IMG/VR virus record: IMGVR_UViG_3300020558_000015
Span: 1-37,600 of that record
Length of the DNA: 37,600 bases
Strand: one strand, 5' to 3'
From: a virus
Part shown: positions 18,160 to 26,447 of the stretch, piece after piece
Layout: each line of letters begins with the position of its first letter
Position numbering within the stretch: position 1 is the stretch's first letter
Made by a program: the position numbers and the translations under genes
Notes under the pieces: generated by a model
Databases searched by the model: none
What the model was told of the DNA's origin: nothing
What the model saw: only the letters and a program-made list of their open reading frames with translations

Positions 18160-19398
18160 TTACGAGAATTTACCAACTACTGAAACTCCATTTGTTGTTG
18201 TTAAATTGTACCCTAATCCTACTGTGTCAATAACTATATCAACATTAGCTCCATTTTGTGTTACAGATACAATAAGGTTGTTAGGTATATAAGTTGCGTT
18301 GATTACCACCTCAAAAGCAGTTTTATCAGTAGGAGGTAATGGAGGTGGTGCTGGTGTTATGGTACTATTTAATACACGTAAAGTGTTGTAACTCATAATT
18401 TGTAAGTCACCTCCAGTTTTAGTCACAATACCTGCTAAATAAGCTACAACAGCATTTGAAGCATCTACAATCTCAATATTTTGAGCTGGTGTTGGGAAGT
18501 TAACAGCTTGTTTTTTAACAGTATTTGATGGTGTAGTTCCAATAGTGAATATATCTACATCATCAGTTTCTAAATTAAATACTAATTGTGCTTTTGATAA
18601 ATACTTTTTAGGATAAGAAATATCTCTATTTACTGTGTCTGGAATGATATATCCATTTATAGTAATATCAAAATTAGTTCTTGTTGTTCTATCTTGTCCT
18701 ACACTATATTCAGTTGATGTTGTAAAAGAACCAATATTAGCTCTAAATTGGAATCTACCTTCCTCACCCCAATATGTGTTAGCTGCATACTGTAACGCCT
18801 CTATAATTTTATTATTCTGTTCTAAGTGGTTTGTGAATACAACAGCGCTATACTTTAAAGTGACATATTCAGGCATTACAACCATCCTATATTCCTTAAC
18901 AGGGATTCTATTTGAGAGAGCTGCGAAATTATCATATTGATTTTTCTTTGTATATGGTACTTCAAACGCATATATATTTTGTGGTCGGTTAGCATCAATT
19001 TTAGTTCCTAAAGTTCTATTAGCTTCTAAACTGTCACGTTTCAATACAATAACAGGCGCTACAAATCTTCCTGAGTATTCTCTTAAAAATCCTTTTTCTT
19101 GAATTGTAGCCCAACGCTCTGGGAAACCATACATTACAGGTACTTGAAGTCGATTACCATCTTGCATTATAGATGGTTTAACTTTTTGTTCAATATACTT
19201 AATAATAGAAGTATCAATATCCATTATACTGATGGATATATCTTTTGTTCTATCACCTTTTGTAGATACTTCGTTTCCTCTATTGACAAAGTTATCTGAT
19301 GCTCTTAATCCTAAATTAGGATCTTGAGCATTAGTGCCTAATGCTTCATCATATATCTCACGAAGATTTTTTGGTCTTGGTTTTCTAGTTTTAGGCAT
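18160..19398 (-). CDS. Tail completion / sheath-stabiliser protein, gp15-like
   Basis: 412 residues, longer than T4 gp15 (272). Landmarks occur in the gp15 order: LQVPVMYGFPERWATIQ near 84-100 (T4 has a VPITYASKEHF segment), VTLKYSAVVFTNHLEQNNKIIEALQ near 178-202 (T4 MIYELSIFTRYEDDMFQIVEQI), and TNFDITINGYIIP near 240-252 (T4 LTFEVNGWMYP). A C-terminal extension after residue 290 includes APPPLPP and a beta-rich end absent from T4. Gene order after the gp14-like neck protein fits gp15, which caps the tail and joins it to the neck. It overlaps the start region of nothing downstream and is coupled upstream by TAATG. Confidence 0.6.
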   Translation of the reverse strand: MPKTRKPRPKNLREIYDEALGTNAQDPNLGLRASDNFVNRGNEVSTKGDRTKDISISIMDIDTSIIKYIEQKVKPSIMQDGNRLQVPVMYGFPERWATIQEKGFLREYSGRFVAPVIVLKRDSLEANRTLGTKIDANRPQNIYAFEVPYTKKNQYDNFAALSNRIPVKEYRMVVMPEYVTLKYSAVVFTNHLEQNNKIIEALQYAANTYWGEEGRFQFRANIGSFTTSTEYSVGQDRTTRTNFDITINGYIIPDTVNRDISYPKKYLSKAQLVFNLETDDVDIFTIGTTPSNTVKKQAVNFPTPAQNIEIVDASNAVVAYLAGIVTKTGGDLQIMSYNTLRVLNSTITPAPPPLPPTDKTAFEVVINATYIPNNLIVSVTQNGANVDIVIDTVGLGYNLTTTNGVSVVGKFS

Positions 19399-20165
19399 TA
19401 TAATAATTTATAAGGTAATAAATTAAGTCTACTTACTCTTGTCATATAACAATCTAAATCATACTTCAGTATTTTAACTGGAGGGCAACTTAGACTTGTA
19501 ACACCAATATTTGAAACTATAGGATAATAGTCTATTACTATATTATGTATTTCATAATATCTTTCTCTACCAATATCAAAAATTATATCTCCTATTTCTG
19601 GTATTATGTTTATAGGTGTAATGATATTAAATGGATTGTTTGGATTTAATACAGCCTCAGGTAACTGAATAGTAATATGTTGCATTATATCAGGTCCAAA
19701 CATTTCATTATCTATAGTTTCAGGATCTCTTGTTACAGCTCCTTTTGTTTCTATAGCCTCATAATACCATTTTTCTAATGATTCACCATATATATTCTTT
19801 TGAGTTTGCTCTAAATTTAACTTATAGTAAAGTACTCTATCTGTTAAAAATGATACTAATGATGCTTGTACTAATTGAGGACTAGCAAAATCAATACATT
19901 GTGGTGTTGGTGATGGAGTTGGAGTTGGGGTTGGTGTATCTGTAGGTATAGGAGTTTCAGTTGGAGTAGGAGTAGCTGTTGGTAATGGAGTAGGTGTTGG
20001 TGTGAATGTAGGGGCTCCAGTAGGTGTAACAGTTGGTGTTGGTGTAGGAGTAGATGTTGGTCCTGGTGTTGGTGTTGGAGTTGGTGTAGCTTGGTTTATA
20101 GGTCCATTTCCATCATTTGGATCATCAGGCATGAAAAATCTTCTTGGATAAGTATTTGAAAACAT
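19398..20165 (-). CDS. Neck protein, gp14-like, with N-terminal Pro-Thr linker
   Basis: 255 residues, close to T4 gp14 (256). Residues about 92-255 follow the T4 gp14 pattern: [19 protein letters not shown], then [15 protein letters not shown] (T4 LIFGEDL...), [33 protein letters not shown] near 192-210 (T4 EGDLIYFPMDNSLFEI), and a KILKYDLDC end. Between a short N-terminal segment ([20 protein letters not shown]) and this domain lies a 65-residue Pro-Thr-rich stretch, which I do not know from other neck proteins. The stop overlaps the next start by one base (TAATG), consistent with coupled synthesis of neck and tail-completion proteins. Confidence 0.7.
   Translation of the reverse strand: MFSNTYPRRFFMPDDPNDGNGPINQATPTPTPTPGPTSTPTPTPTVTPTGAPTFTPTPTPLPTATPTPTETPIPTDTPTPTPTPSPTPQCIDFASPQLVQASLVSFLTDRVLYYKLNLEQTQKNIYGESLEKWYYEAIETKGAVTRDPETIDNEMFGPDIMQHITIQLPEAVLNPNNPFNIITPINIIPEIGDIIFDIGRERYYEIHNIVIDYYPIVSNIGVTSLSCPPVKILKYDLDCYMTRVSRLNLLPYKLL
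19901..20090 (-). repeat. Pro-Thr-rich low-complexity tract in the neck gene
   Basis: Plus-strand GGTGTT/GGAGTT/GGTGTA units encode ATPTPTP blocks interrupted by Gly, Ser, Val, Ala, Phe, Leu, Glu, Ile and Asp. The DNA is similar in type to the PT tract at 1151-1224, but more diverged, so it is probably older or under selection for varied residues. Confidence 0.85.
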
Positions 20166-20169
20166 AATA

Positions 20170-21810
20170 TTATAAAGCGTAAATTAATAATGGTACTTGA
20201 TTCATTGATTGACGAGTAAAGTCAGCCTCTTGTTGTTTACGCTCTAATTGAGCTCTACGAGAAACTTCATTAAGCATCTCTTTTAATTCAGTCATCAAAT
20301 CTTGTTTTTCTTGTCTAGCATCAGTTAATAATTCAGTACCTTTAAACATACCTGGGATCTGTCCTGTATCTAAGGCTGTTTTAACTTGTCCTTCTATTTC
20401 TTTACAGATGGCTAAAGTATATCTATAAATCCACATTCTACCTACATGGTTAATATTAGAGTAAATTGGATTACGATAAGGAACTCTCATCACATCGGAT
20501 ACAACATTTCTTACAGTATCAACTGTAGGTTTGTTTTTATCCATCTTCTTAACATATCTAAACCATAATTTATGCCCTATATATATGTCACCAGGTACAG
20601 GGAATAATCTGAGTTGGTTATCTACTAAGTCAAAGCTAAATGCTGATTTTCTTACTTGGTCATTAAATTCAATAGCTTGAATCTTTTGAATATCCCAATA
20701 TACAGGCATTAACATAAAGTTAATACCAGGTGAGTAAGAACCAAATCCAAATGTTTCTAATAATCCTTGAACACCAGTACCTGTACCAGCATATGGATCA
20801 AAATATCTTACAATAGCAGGAGGTTCTTGATAGAATATTTGTCTTACTTCTATACTATCTCCTGGTTCTAATGAAGCAGAATCAGCGGCCCAAGCATTTA
20901 AGTCATAATTTTGTTGGTTAGGAATTAAAGTAAGTGATCCAGTATATTCTAATACTGTACCACCTACACTAGCTTCACCTCCATAAGTGTCAGCTATTCT
21001 AATTTGAGCTGCTAAGTTATTATTTAATACTTTATTATTTAATTCGTTTTGTAAACGAGCTTGATAATAAACTGTTGGAATACCATTTGTAGAATAGTTA
21101 TTAAAACGAGATGGATATCCTCCACTCACACCTGGATCAACAGTGAAGAAATAAATAAAGTCACTACCATTAGTTATAATATTGTTTGATCCAGAAGTTG
21201 GGCCAGCTACTTTATTAAATTGATTTAATACTACTCTTGATAAGTTAACATTATTGCTGCCGTTATAAAAAGCATCACCTGCTAAAGTAAAGTTATTTAA
21301 AAAATCTAAATTTGGAGCAACAAAGTCACTTAATGAAGCTGACATTACAAATACCTCACTATCTACAATAGATTGAGAATAGAAAGTATCATTTCCAATT
21401 TCATCCCATTTAGCAGTACGAGCTGGAGACCAGAATATAGGTGTTCTGTTAGAAACACTATTAATTAAAGTTGTGCTAGATTGGTTAAATACATCTGTTT
21501 CAGAGCCTTCTAAGTTAATATAGTTATCTCTGATTTTATATTGGTAAACCATGTTACCGTATGTCAATACTGCTTCTTCAAATGCAGCATAAACACCAAT
21601 ATCACTTAAATTTAAAAATAATCCAGCACCAATACCAGATGTAATACCTAAACGTTGAGCAACAAATACAGTACAGTTTCTAGCATCTCTAACAAATTCT
21701 GTATCATTATCAAAATATCCAAACGGGGTATTGCCTTTAACTGTAGTTAAAGAACTAAATCCAGTTGATATATTACCAGCCCCGTATAATTGTGTAAGGT
21801 TTTGCGCCAT
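20170..21810 (-). CDS. Neck / head-completion protein, possibly gp13-like
   Basis: 546 residues, larger than T4 gp13 (309). Residues about 40-100 ([14 protein letters not shown], then [25 protein letters not shown]) resemble the helical connector start of head-completion proteins. The middle is beta-rich. Residues about 370-420 ([42 protein letters not shown]) are a conserved-looking core. The C-terminus ([30 protein letters not shown]) is a charged helix. Position between capsid/PhoH and the gp14-like gene is the gp13 position in T4-like genomes. The role follows mostly from context, so confidence in gp13 identity is moderate. Confidence 0.55.
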   Translation of the reverse strand: MAQNLTQLYGAGNISTGFSSLTTVKGNTPFGYFDNDTEFVRDARNCTVFVAQRLGITSGIGAGLFLNLSDIGVYAAFEEAVLTYGNMVYQYKIRDNYINLEGSETDVFNQSSTTLINSVSNRTPIFWSPARTAKWDEIGNDTFYSQSIVDSEVFVMSASLSDFVAPNLDFLNNFTLAGDAFYNGSNNVNLSRVVLNQFNKVAGPTSGSNNIITNGSDFIYFFTVDPGVSGGYPSRFNNYSTNGIPTVYYQARLQNELNNKVLNNNLAAQIRIADTYGGEASVGGTVLEYTGSLTLIPNQQNYDLNAWAADSASLEPGDSIEVRQIFYQEPPAIVRYFDPYAGTGTGVQGLLETFGFGSYSPGINFMLMPVYWDIQKIQAIEFNDQVRKSAFSFDLVDNQLRLFPVPGDIYIGHKLWFRYVKKMDKNKPTVDTVRNVVSDVMRVPYRNPIYSNINHVGRMWIYRYTLAICKEIEGQVKTALDTGQIPGMFKGTELLTDARQEKQDLMTELKEMLNEVSRRAQLERKQQEADFTRQSMNQVPLLIYAL

Positions 21811-21830
21811 TTATATTAGTATTATTCTAA

Positions 21831-21839
21831 TATAAATAT
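21831..21839 (-). promoter_or_regulatory. Junction motif ATATTTATA, copy 5
   Basis: Sits directly after the PhoH-like stop (TAATAATATTTATATTAG on the coding strand), 20 nt before the neck protein start. No other signal in the gap. Confidence 0.5.
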
Positions 21840-21841
21840 TA

Positions 21842-22510
21842 TTATTTCCCGTATTCGTATTCAAGTATTTTACCTACTAAATCAGATCTGTGGTTTTCTT
21901 TTAGTTTAATCCACTTAATTTCTTCAATCTTTTTAGATAATTCAATAGCGTAAGATAACCCGTTTATTTCACCAGTAGGTGTTTTGATATCAGTTTGCTC
22001 ATTATCGCCGTTAATCACTATTTTACCTGTTTTACCTAAACGAGTTAATATAGCTAACATTTCGCCTTTAGTTAGGTTTTGAGCCTCTTCTACAATTAGT
22101 ATGTCGTCTATAGTTTTACCTCTAATAAATTGTACAGGCATAGCTTTAACTTTACCTTCCTCAATTAATTCAGGTACTTCATTTTTATTTGAACAACATT
22201 TAACTAGATTTTCAACTAATGCTTCCATGTATGGATCAAACTTACCATTAATATCACCTGGTAGAAATCCTAATGATTTACCTACTTCAATAGCTGCGCG
22301 AGTATTATATATACAACTAATTTGTTTTTTCTTAAGAAAATCTAAGGCGGCTTGAGCACATACTAATGATTTACCTGATCCCGCTCTACCTGTTATAATT
22401 ACTACTTGATTTTCTACTATTAATCGTTTTGCTTCTTTTTGTTCTTCATTTAACTGTAACGCATTAATAGATTTAATGTCATTCTTCCTCTCACGATTTG
22501 GTTCACGCAT
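21842..22510 (-). CDS. phoH-like: PhoH-like P-loop ATPase
   Basis: 222 residues forming one PhoH domain. Walker A is GRAGSGKS at 41-48. The PhoH-specific LGFLPGDINGKFDPYM lies at 80-95, RGKTIDDILIVEEAQN at 130-145 holds Walker B and the RGxT signature, and NGDNEQTD lies at 168-174. PhoH proteins bind ATP and are linked to RNA metabolism; many marine phages carry one, with unclear function. Here it lies between the capsid gene and the neck genes instead of among metabolic genes, behind its own terminator and junction motif. The Walker B acidic pair is EE rather than the more usual DE. Confidence 0.88.
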   Translation of the reverse strand: MREPNRERKNDIKSINALQLNEEQKEAKRLIVENQVVIITGRAGSGKSLVCAQAALDFLKKKQISCIYNTRAAIEVGKSLGFLPGDINGKFDPYMEALVENLVKCCSNKNEVPELIEEGKVKAMPVQFIRGKTIDDILIVEEAQNLTKGEMLAILTRLGKTGKIVINGDNEQTDIKTPTGEINGLSYAIELSKKIEEIKWIKLKENHRSDLVGKILEYEYGK

Positions 22511-22524
22511 ATAACATTATTTGC

Positions 22525-22533
22525 TATAAATAT
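22525..22533 (-). promoter_or_regulatory. Junction motif ATATTTATA, copy 6, directly after a terminator
   Basis: The coding strand reads TTTCATATTTATAGC, 10 nt after the stem of the capsid-gene terminator and 14 nt before the PhoH-like start. This is one of three terminator-motif pairs, the best support for promoter activity. Confidence 0.6.
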
Positions 22534-22543
22534 GAAAGAAAAA

Positions 22544-22563
22544 ACCCGAGCTTGCGCTCGGGT
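22544..22563 (-). terminator. Rho-independent terminator after the major capsid gene
   Basis: An 8-bp GC-rich perfect stem, ACCCGAGC with GCTCGGGT around a TTGC loop. On the minus strand it is followed by a TTTTTTCTTTC run. It lies 27 nt after the capsid stop codon. A shorter T-run on the other side means it could also act on plus-strand transcripts. Confidence 0.85.
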
Positions 22564-22589
22564 CTTTCTTTAACTCTAAGGGTTATTTA

Positions 22590-24257
22590 TTAGATAACTT
22601 GTAAGTCAGCAATAAATACCTTACCGTAGAATTCAGGACGTACCATTTTCTTCGCGTAACGAGTCATGATACCTTTTCTTGGAGTGAAGGTATTTGGATC
22701 GTACACTAATGGAGTCATGATCAATGGAATATATGGAGCATAAACAGCACCAGTTTCTAAGAATTGGTTACCACGGAATCCCATTAAGATGGTATTCTCG
22801 ATCATGTAAGGATTCTTGTAAACTTTGTAACGGCTGTTTAATTGACCAATTTTCTGTACGCCGAATGCATACTTCATGTTGTCAGCTGCACCGTCTGTAT
22901 CAGCTGCAAATCCTGGAATTGACTCAAGGATAGTAGCTACAGTTGGAGAAACTACCATGAAATTAGCACCACCACGTAAAGTACGTTGGTGAATTTGGTT
23001 AGAAACTTTTTGTAATTTGATACCTAAAGTTTGGAACCAAGTCATCTGAGTGTAATAAACACCTGATGTGTTGTAAGCAATGTTAGATGAACCTGCAGTT
23101 ACAGTACCGCCCACTTTAGCTGACCATTGTTCAACGATTGGAGCGTTCTGGATTAACATATCCATGATTTCTAAGTCGATCTCTAAAGAGATGTACTCTG
23201 ATAACATAGAAGTTAATTCAGCTTCAGCATCCAAGTTTTGGTAAGCGTTTAAGTCTTGAGCGAATTCTGGAGTCCATTGTGCTTTTAACTTACGAGTTTT
23301 AGCAGCAATAGTCTCAGAACGTAATTGTACATTGATCTCTGGGATTACGATTTCTGTATTGCTTTCTGCGTTTGGATAACCAGCACCAGCAGCATCTTCG
23401 AAATCACCACGAGCGTTATCAGCAGTCTTCTTGTTGAAGAATAAAGTCATACCACCTGTGATAGCGTTAACAGCAGCAACACCAGAAGCAGTTACGAATA
23501 ACTTAACTGTACCACCAGCAATTGTAGTAAACTGAGGTAATAATGTAGCTGAAGTGATAACAGTTCCTGGAGAAGCAGGAGTACCATCGATCAAATAAAG
23601 ATCACGAACACCATTCACATCAAAGTTAGTTGGGAAACCAGCTGAACCAGTTGTGAAAGAAATTTGAATGATCTTGCTATTAACAATAGACTGAGAATAA
23701 TCAGAATCCCAGTTGATAGCATCAAATGTAGCAGCAGCTGCATTTGTAGCATTAGTTAATGAAGCTGAGAATTGGTTAACTGAATAACCCCAACGGCCAG
23801 CACCATAAAGACCACCCTGAGCTAAGTTACCAAAGCCAGAATCACCTTGAGTGTAAGCTGTACCATAAAGTGAATTACCAGAAGTGAATGGATCTTTATT
23901 AGTTCCGTATTGGAAATCTAAGAAGAACACTAAACCAGCTGGTAAGCTCATTGGTTGTACAGAAACGAATTCTTTAGAAGCGATTTGTCCGAATACCTTA
24001 CGAACGAGTGGTAAAGCTACGCCAGCCCACTGCTCACCAGTTCCTGGAGTAAAAGTACCACCAGTTCCAGTGTTTGACTGTTCAACAACTAATTGCTTAG
24101 CTTGGTTCTCAAGCATTACAGCCATATTAGATTTGTTGTAGTCAGTAAGACCTTCTAACAAACCTGATTTTTCCCACTTGTTAGCTAAACGAGAAGCCTC
24201 GCCTTGCTGTGACTGCCATGGGTTAGCAGATTCGATTAAAGATTGAATTTGACTCAT
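22590..24257 (-). CDS. gp23: Major capsid protein, gp23-like
   Basis: 555 residues (T4 gp23 is 521). Landmarks: FVSVQPMSLPAGLVFFLDF near 98-116 (T4 GVQPMNSPTGQVFAL), KLKAQWTPEFAQDLNAY (T4 LKAAYSIELAQDLRA), LDAEAELTSMLSEYISLEID (T4 MDADAELSGILATEIMLEIN), GANFMVVSP, YAPYIPLIMTPLVYDP and MTRYAKKMVRPE. A prohead protease site is likely after Glu59 (LVVE/QS), close to T4's cut after Glu65. The mature N-terminus would start QSNTGTGGTFTPGTG. It follows the scaffold gene by 29 bp and ends in a terminator, so the two form a short high-output unit. The start has no Shine-Dalgarno sequence. Confidence 0.95.
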   Translation of the reverse strand: MSQIQSLIESANPWQSQQGEASRLANKWEKSGLLEGLTDYNKSNMAVMLENQAKQLVVEQSNTGTGGTFTPGTGEQWAGVALPLVRKVFGQIASKEFVSVQPMSLPAGLVFFLDFQYGTNKDPFTSGNSLYGTAYTQGDSGFGNLAQGGLYGAGRWGYSVNQFSASLTNATNAAAATFDAINWDSDYSQSIVNSKIIQISFTTGSAGFPTNFDVNGVRDLYLIDGTPASPGTVITSATLLPQFTTIAGGTVKLFVTASGVAAVNAITGGMTLFFNKKTADNARGDFEDAAGAGYPNAESNTEIVIPEINVQLRSETIAAKTRKLKAQWTPEFAQDLNAYQNLDAEAELTSMLSEYISLEIDLEIMDMLIQNAPIVEQWSAKVGGTVTAGSSNIAYNTSGVYYTQMTWFQTLGIKLQKVSNQIHQRTLRGGANFMVVSPTVATILESIPGFAADTDGAADNMKYAFGVQKIGQLNSRYKVYKNPYMIENTILMGFRGNQFLETGAVYAPYIPLIMTPLVYDPNTFTPRKGIMTRYAKKMVRPEFYGKVFIADLQVI

Positions 24258-24286
24258 TTTGAATGAATTTTTGTTTTTTAAATTGT

Positions 24287-25624
24287 TTATTTTACGATTC
24301 CCGCTAATTGTTGCATACGGCGAATAGCGGCATCACCTTCTACAATCGGTTGGGCAGGGGCAACACCTACTGCTTTAGAAGCAAATCCAACTGATTCTTT
24401 AATTGTAGTTTTAGTTTTAGTTTCAAAAGACTCAGATAAAGTGTTGTAAACAGTTTTAACTTCGCTTACATTTGTAGCTTTATCAAAAGCTTTTAATACC
24501 TTAACTTTTTGAGCTTCATTTAAAGACTTAGCTTTGAAGATCTTATTTGTATAAAGAAGTTTCGCATTTAAGAGATTAACTTCGTTAAGTTCAGTTTGCA
24601 AAGTCTTGATAGTAGAAATAGCTTCTTCTAAGTCTTTCTTAGCTTCTTCCATTTCATCTTTCTTTTCAGCGATACCAGATGTAGCTTTAGTAACAGATGG
24701 ACCTTGGAATCCGCCTTTTTCACCAGATAAGCAAGTGTCATATATGATTCTTGCTTCTTTGTCTGATTTACCAGCTTTGATAGCAGCATTGTATTCTTGA
24801 ACACATGCTAAACCAAGTCCTTTTTTAATGTCATCAGCTACTTTTAAGAAGAAATTTTTAACATCAGAGATGCCTTCTTCTACTTCTGTGGCTTCTTCAA
24901 CTTTTTCTTTCTTTTCCTCAACTTCTTTTTTCTCTTCAACTTTCTTACCTTCTTCTTTGTCTAATTCAGCTAATAATTCATCGAGGCTGATAGATTCTTC
25001 ATCTTCAGTTTCCTCTTCTTCACCAGCTTCATCATCCATTTCAAGTTCTTCTTCACCAGCTTCTTCTCCACTACCCATTACGTCTTTTAATACGTCACGG
25101 ATAATGTCTTTAAGCTCATCGACAGTGAGTTCAGTAACTTCGTCGTCACCTTCAGCTTCTTCTAAAGACTCTTCAACTTTTTCTTTTTTGTCGTTGTCTT
25201 TTTTCTTAGCTTCTTCAACTTCTTTTTTACCTTCCTCTACTTCTTTTTTAGCTTCTTCCATTTCTTCTTTGCCTTCTTCTTTCTTGCCTTTTTCTTCAGC
25301 TTCAAGTTGGGCTAAGATTTCTTCTAGATCAGCTTCTTCCATGTTGTCAGCTTCTTCCATTTCACCTTCAATTTGAGGTTTTTGTGAAGCAGCTCCATAA
25401 CCAATTTCGGCTTCATGGCCTTCTTCTTTTTTGTAGCCTTCTTCTTCTTTTTCCATTTTCTCTTCTAATCCTTCTTCTTCCAACTCATTTAATTTAGCTG
25501 AAAGCATAGACATGATTTTTGGAGTAAATGTTTCTTCAAGAGCGGCTTTAGCATTTGCTACTGCAGCGTCGCGAACAGCTTTAGCATCAGCAATTGCTTG
25601 ACTGAATAATTCTTGATTTGTCAT
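24287..25624 (-). CDS. gp22: Prohead scaffold/core protein, gp22-like
   Basis: 445 residues against 269 for T4 gp22. The N-terminus (ELFSQAIADAKAVRDAAVANAKAAL) is a helix. Residues about 45-255 are extremely Glu/Lys-rich with repeated EEAKKEVEEG-type blocks, predicted as charged coiled coil. Residues about 255-310 form an inserted segment with two Cys (GLACVQEYNAAIKAGKSDKEARIIYDTCLSG). The end (NLLNAKLLYTNKIFKAKSLN, then KVLKAFDKATNVSEVKTVYN) is the part I associate with the gp22 family. Many [ILV]-x-E sites suit complete digestion by gp21. It lies between protease and capsid genes as in T4. It is the only start with a strong Shine-Dalgarno sequence. Confidence 0.85.
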   Translation of the reverse strand: MTNQELFSQAIADAKAVRDAAVANAKAALEETFTPKIMSMLSAKLNELEEEGLEEKMEKEEEGYKKEEGHEAEIGYGAASQKPQIEGEMEEADNMEEADLEEILAQLEAEEKGKKEEGKEEMEEAKKEVEEGKKEVEEAKKKDNDKKEKVEESLEEAEGDDEVTELTVDELKDIIRDVLKDVMGSGEEAGEEELEMDDEAGEEEETEDEESISLDELLAELDKEEGKKVEEKKEVEEKKEKVEEATEVEEGISDVKNFFLKVADDIKKGLGLACVQEYNAAIKAGKSDKEARIIYDTCLSGEKGGFQGPSVTKATSGIAEKKDEMEEAKKDLEEAISTIKTLQTELNEVNLLNAKLLYTNKIFKAKSLNEAQKVKVLKAFDKATNVSEVKTVYNTLSESFETKTKTTIKESVGFASKAVGVAPAQPIVEGDAAIRRMQQLAGIVK

Positions 25625-25633
25625 CTGAATTTT

Positions 25634-25638
25634 CTCCT
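25634..25638 (-). promoter_or_regulatory. Strong Shine-Dalgarno site of the scaffold gene
   Basis: The coding strand has AAAAAGGAGAAAATTCAG before the ATG, placing AGGAG 9 nt upstream. Nearly all other starts in the window lack this signal, so it stands out and fixes the scaffold start at 25624. Confidence 0.8.
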
Positions 25639-25643
25639 TTTTG

Positions 25644-25712
25644 ATTGCTTATTAGTAGGGGAAGCAATATAAGATTAAAAACGTTAAATTAATGAGATAT
25701 TGGAGATCTCAT
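25644..25712 (-). promoter_or_regulatory. Two small hairpins in the scaffold-gene leader
   Basis: Plus-strand arms 25644-25650 (ATTGCTT) with 25662-25668 (AAGCAAT), and 25692-25698 (ATGAGAT) with 25706-25712 (ATCTCAT), form two 7-bp stems. Neither is followed by a U-run. They lie between the junction motif and the Shine-Dalgarno site and may stabilise the mRNA 5' end or tune translation. Confidence 0.4.
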
Positions 25713-25724
25713 ATGTGGGATGTT

Positions 25725-25733
25725 CATAAATAT
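25725..25733 (-). promoter_or_regulatory. Junction motif ATATTTATG, copy 7, after a terminator
   Basis: The coding strand reads CACATATTTATGAAC, 29 nt after the protease-gene terminator stem and 100 nt before the scaffold start. Here a promoter reading gives a long leader containing the two hairpins. Confidence 0.55.
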
Positions 25734-25762
25734 GTGAAAAGTGCTCAAAGCGATAAAAATGA

Positions 25763-25786
25763 AACCCAGCCTTACGGGGCTGGGTT
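25763..25786 (-). terminator. Rho-independent terminator after the prohead protease gene
   Basis: A 9-bp stem, AACCCAGCC with GGCTGGGTT around TTACGG (plus strand). On the minus strand a TTTCATTTTT run follows. It lies 31 nt after the gp21 stop and separates the terminase-to-protease unit from the scaffold-capsid unit. Confidence 0.85.
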
Positions 25787-25817
25787 CAGAGCTATAATAC
25801 TGAGACTATAGCGGGGC

Positions 25818-26447
25818 TTATCTAATGCAGCAAACACCTGTTTGGCTACAAATAATTTCTGAAATTAAATTATTTACTTTAGTATACTTACCAAATGAAC
25901 GAGTACCAGGTACATAACTTTCACTTAGTCCTGTTGGTCTCATAAATGCACCTTGAGTTGATGGTGTTGAAACAAAATCCCAACATAATAATTCAAAGTC
26001 ATCTTGTACCTCCATTGTTCCTTCACCTAGTGGTTTTACTGAACCCATACCACGAGAAGAAATACCAACAGTTATATTATTTAAAAATAATTCTTTTAAT
26101 ATATTACCACTTGGTGTAGGTAATACTTCAATTTTACCCATTAAATCATCACCATCCCACCATAAAGACTTAATGTTATGACATACATTCTTTAAGTTAA
26201 TGATTGATGAATCTGGGTGGTCTAATTCACCTAATGCTCTATTTTCAGCTATAGGTCCAGCTATATATTTTTCTACTTCACGTTCTAATGTATCTTTAGG
26301 ATAAACACGTCCGTTTTGGTTTTTAGCATCTGCGCGTTGTACTACACCTTCAACAATTAAGTTTTTAGATGGAGACAACTTTGCCTCATGCAAAGCACGA
26401 GGCGAAGGTGTAAATGAATAATATTCTATTAATACTTGTTTGTTCAT
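25818..26447 (-). CDS. gp21: Prohead core protease, gp21-like
   Basis: 209 residues, close to T4 gp21 (212). Landmarks: KNLIVEGVVQRADAKNQNGR near 28-47, ALGELDHPD at 71-79 with the probable catalytic His77, and TVGISSRGMG at 126-135 with the probable nucleophile Ser130 or Ser131. CWDFVSTPS follows at 155-163. This is the herpes-protease-like serine peptidase that matures T4-type proheads by cutting after Glu in [ILV]-x-E. LIVE (30-33) and LISE (194-197) within the protein are candidate self-cleavage sites. It begins at a TAATG overlap with the preceding core gene. The Cys-rich tail (ICSQTGVCCIR) is unusual. Confidence 0.92.
   Translation of the reverse strand: MNKQVLIEYYSFTPSPRALHEAKLSPSKNLIVEGVVQRADAKNQNGRVYPKDTLEREVEKYIAGPIAENRALGELDHPDSSIINLKNVCHNIKSLWWDGDDLMGKIEVLPTPSGNILKELFLNNITVGISSRGMGSVKPLGEGTMEVQDDFELLCWDFVSTPSTQGAFMRPTGLSESYVPGTRSFGKYTKVNNLISEIICSQTGVCCIR

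Noticed and set aside
18635-18940. Plus-strand frames of 60-120 codons opposite structural genes
   Set aside because: Each lies wholly inside a well-supported minus-strand gene and shows no recognisable product or spacing logic.
24828-25376. Plus-strand Ser-rich frame of 182 codons
   Set aside because: It is the antisense of the Glu/Lys-rich scaffold gene (TTC/TCT codons opposite GAA/AGA); no start context and no family.
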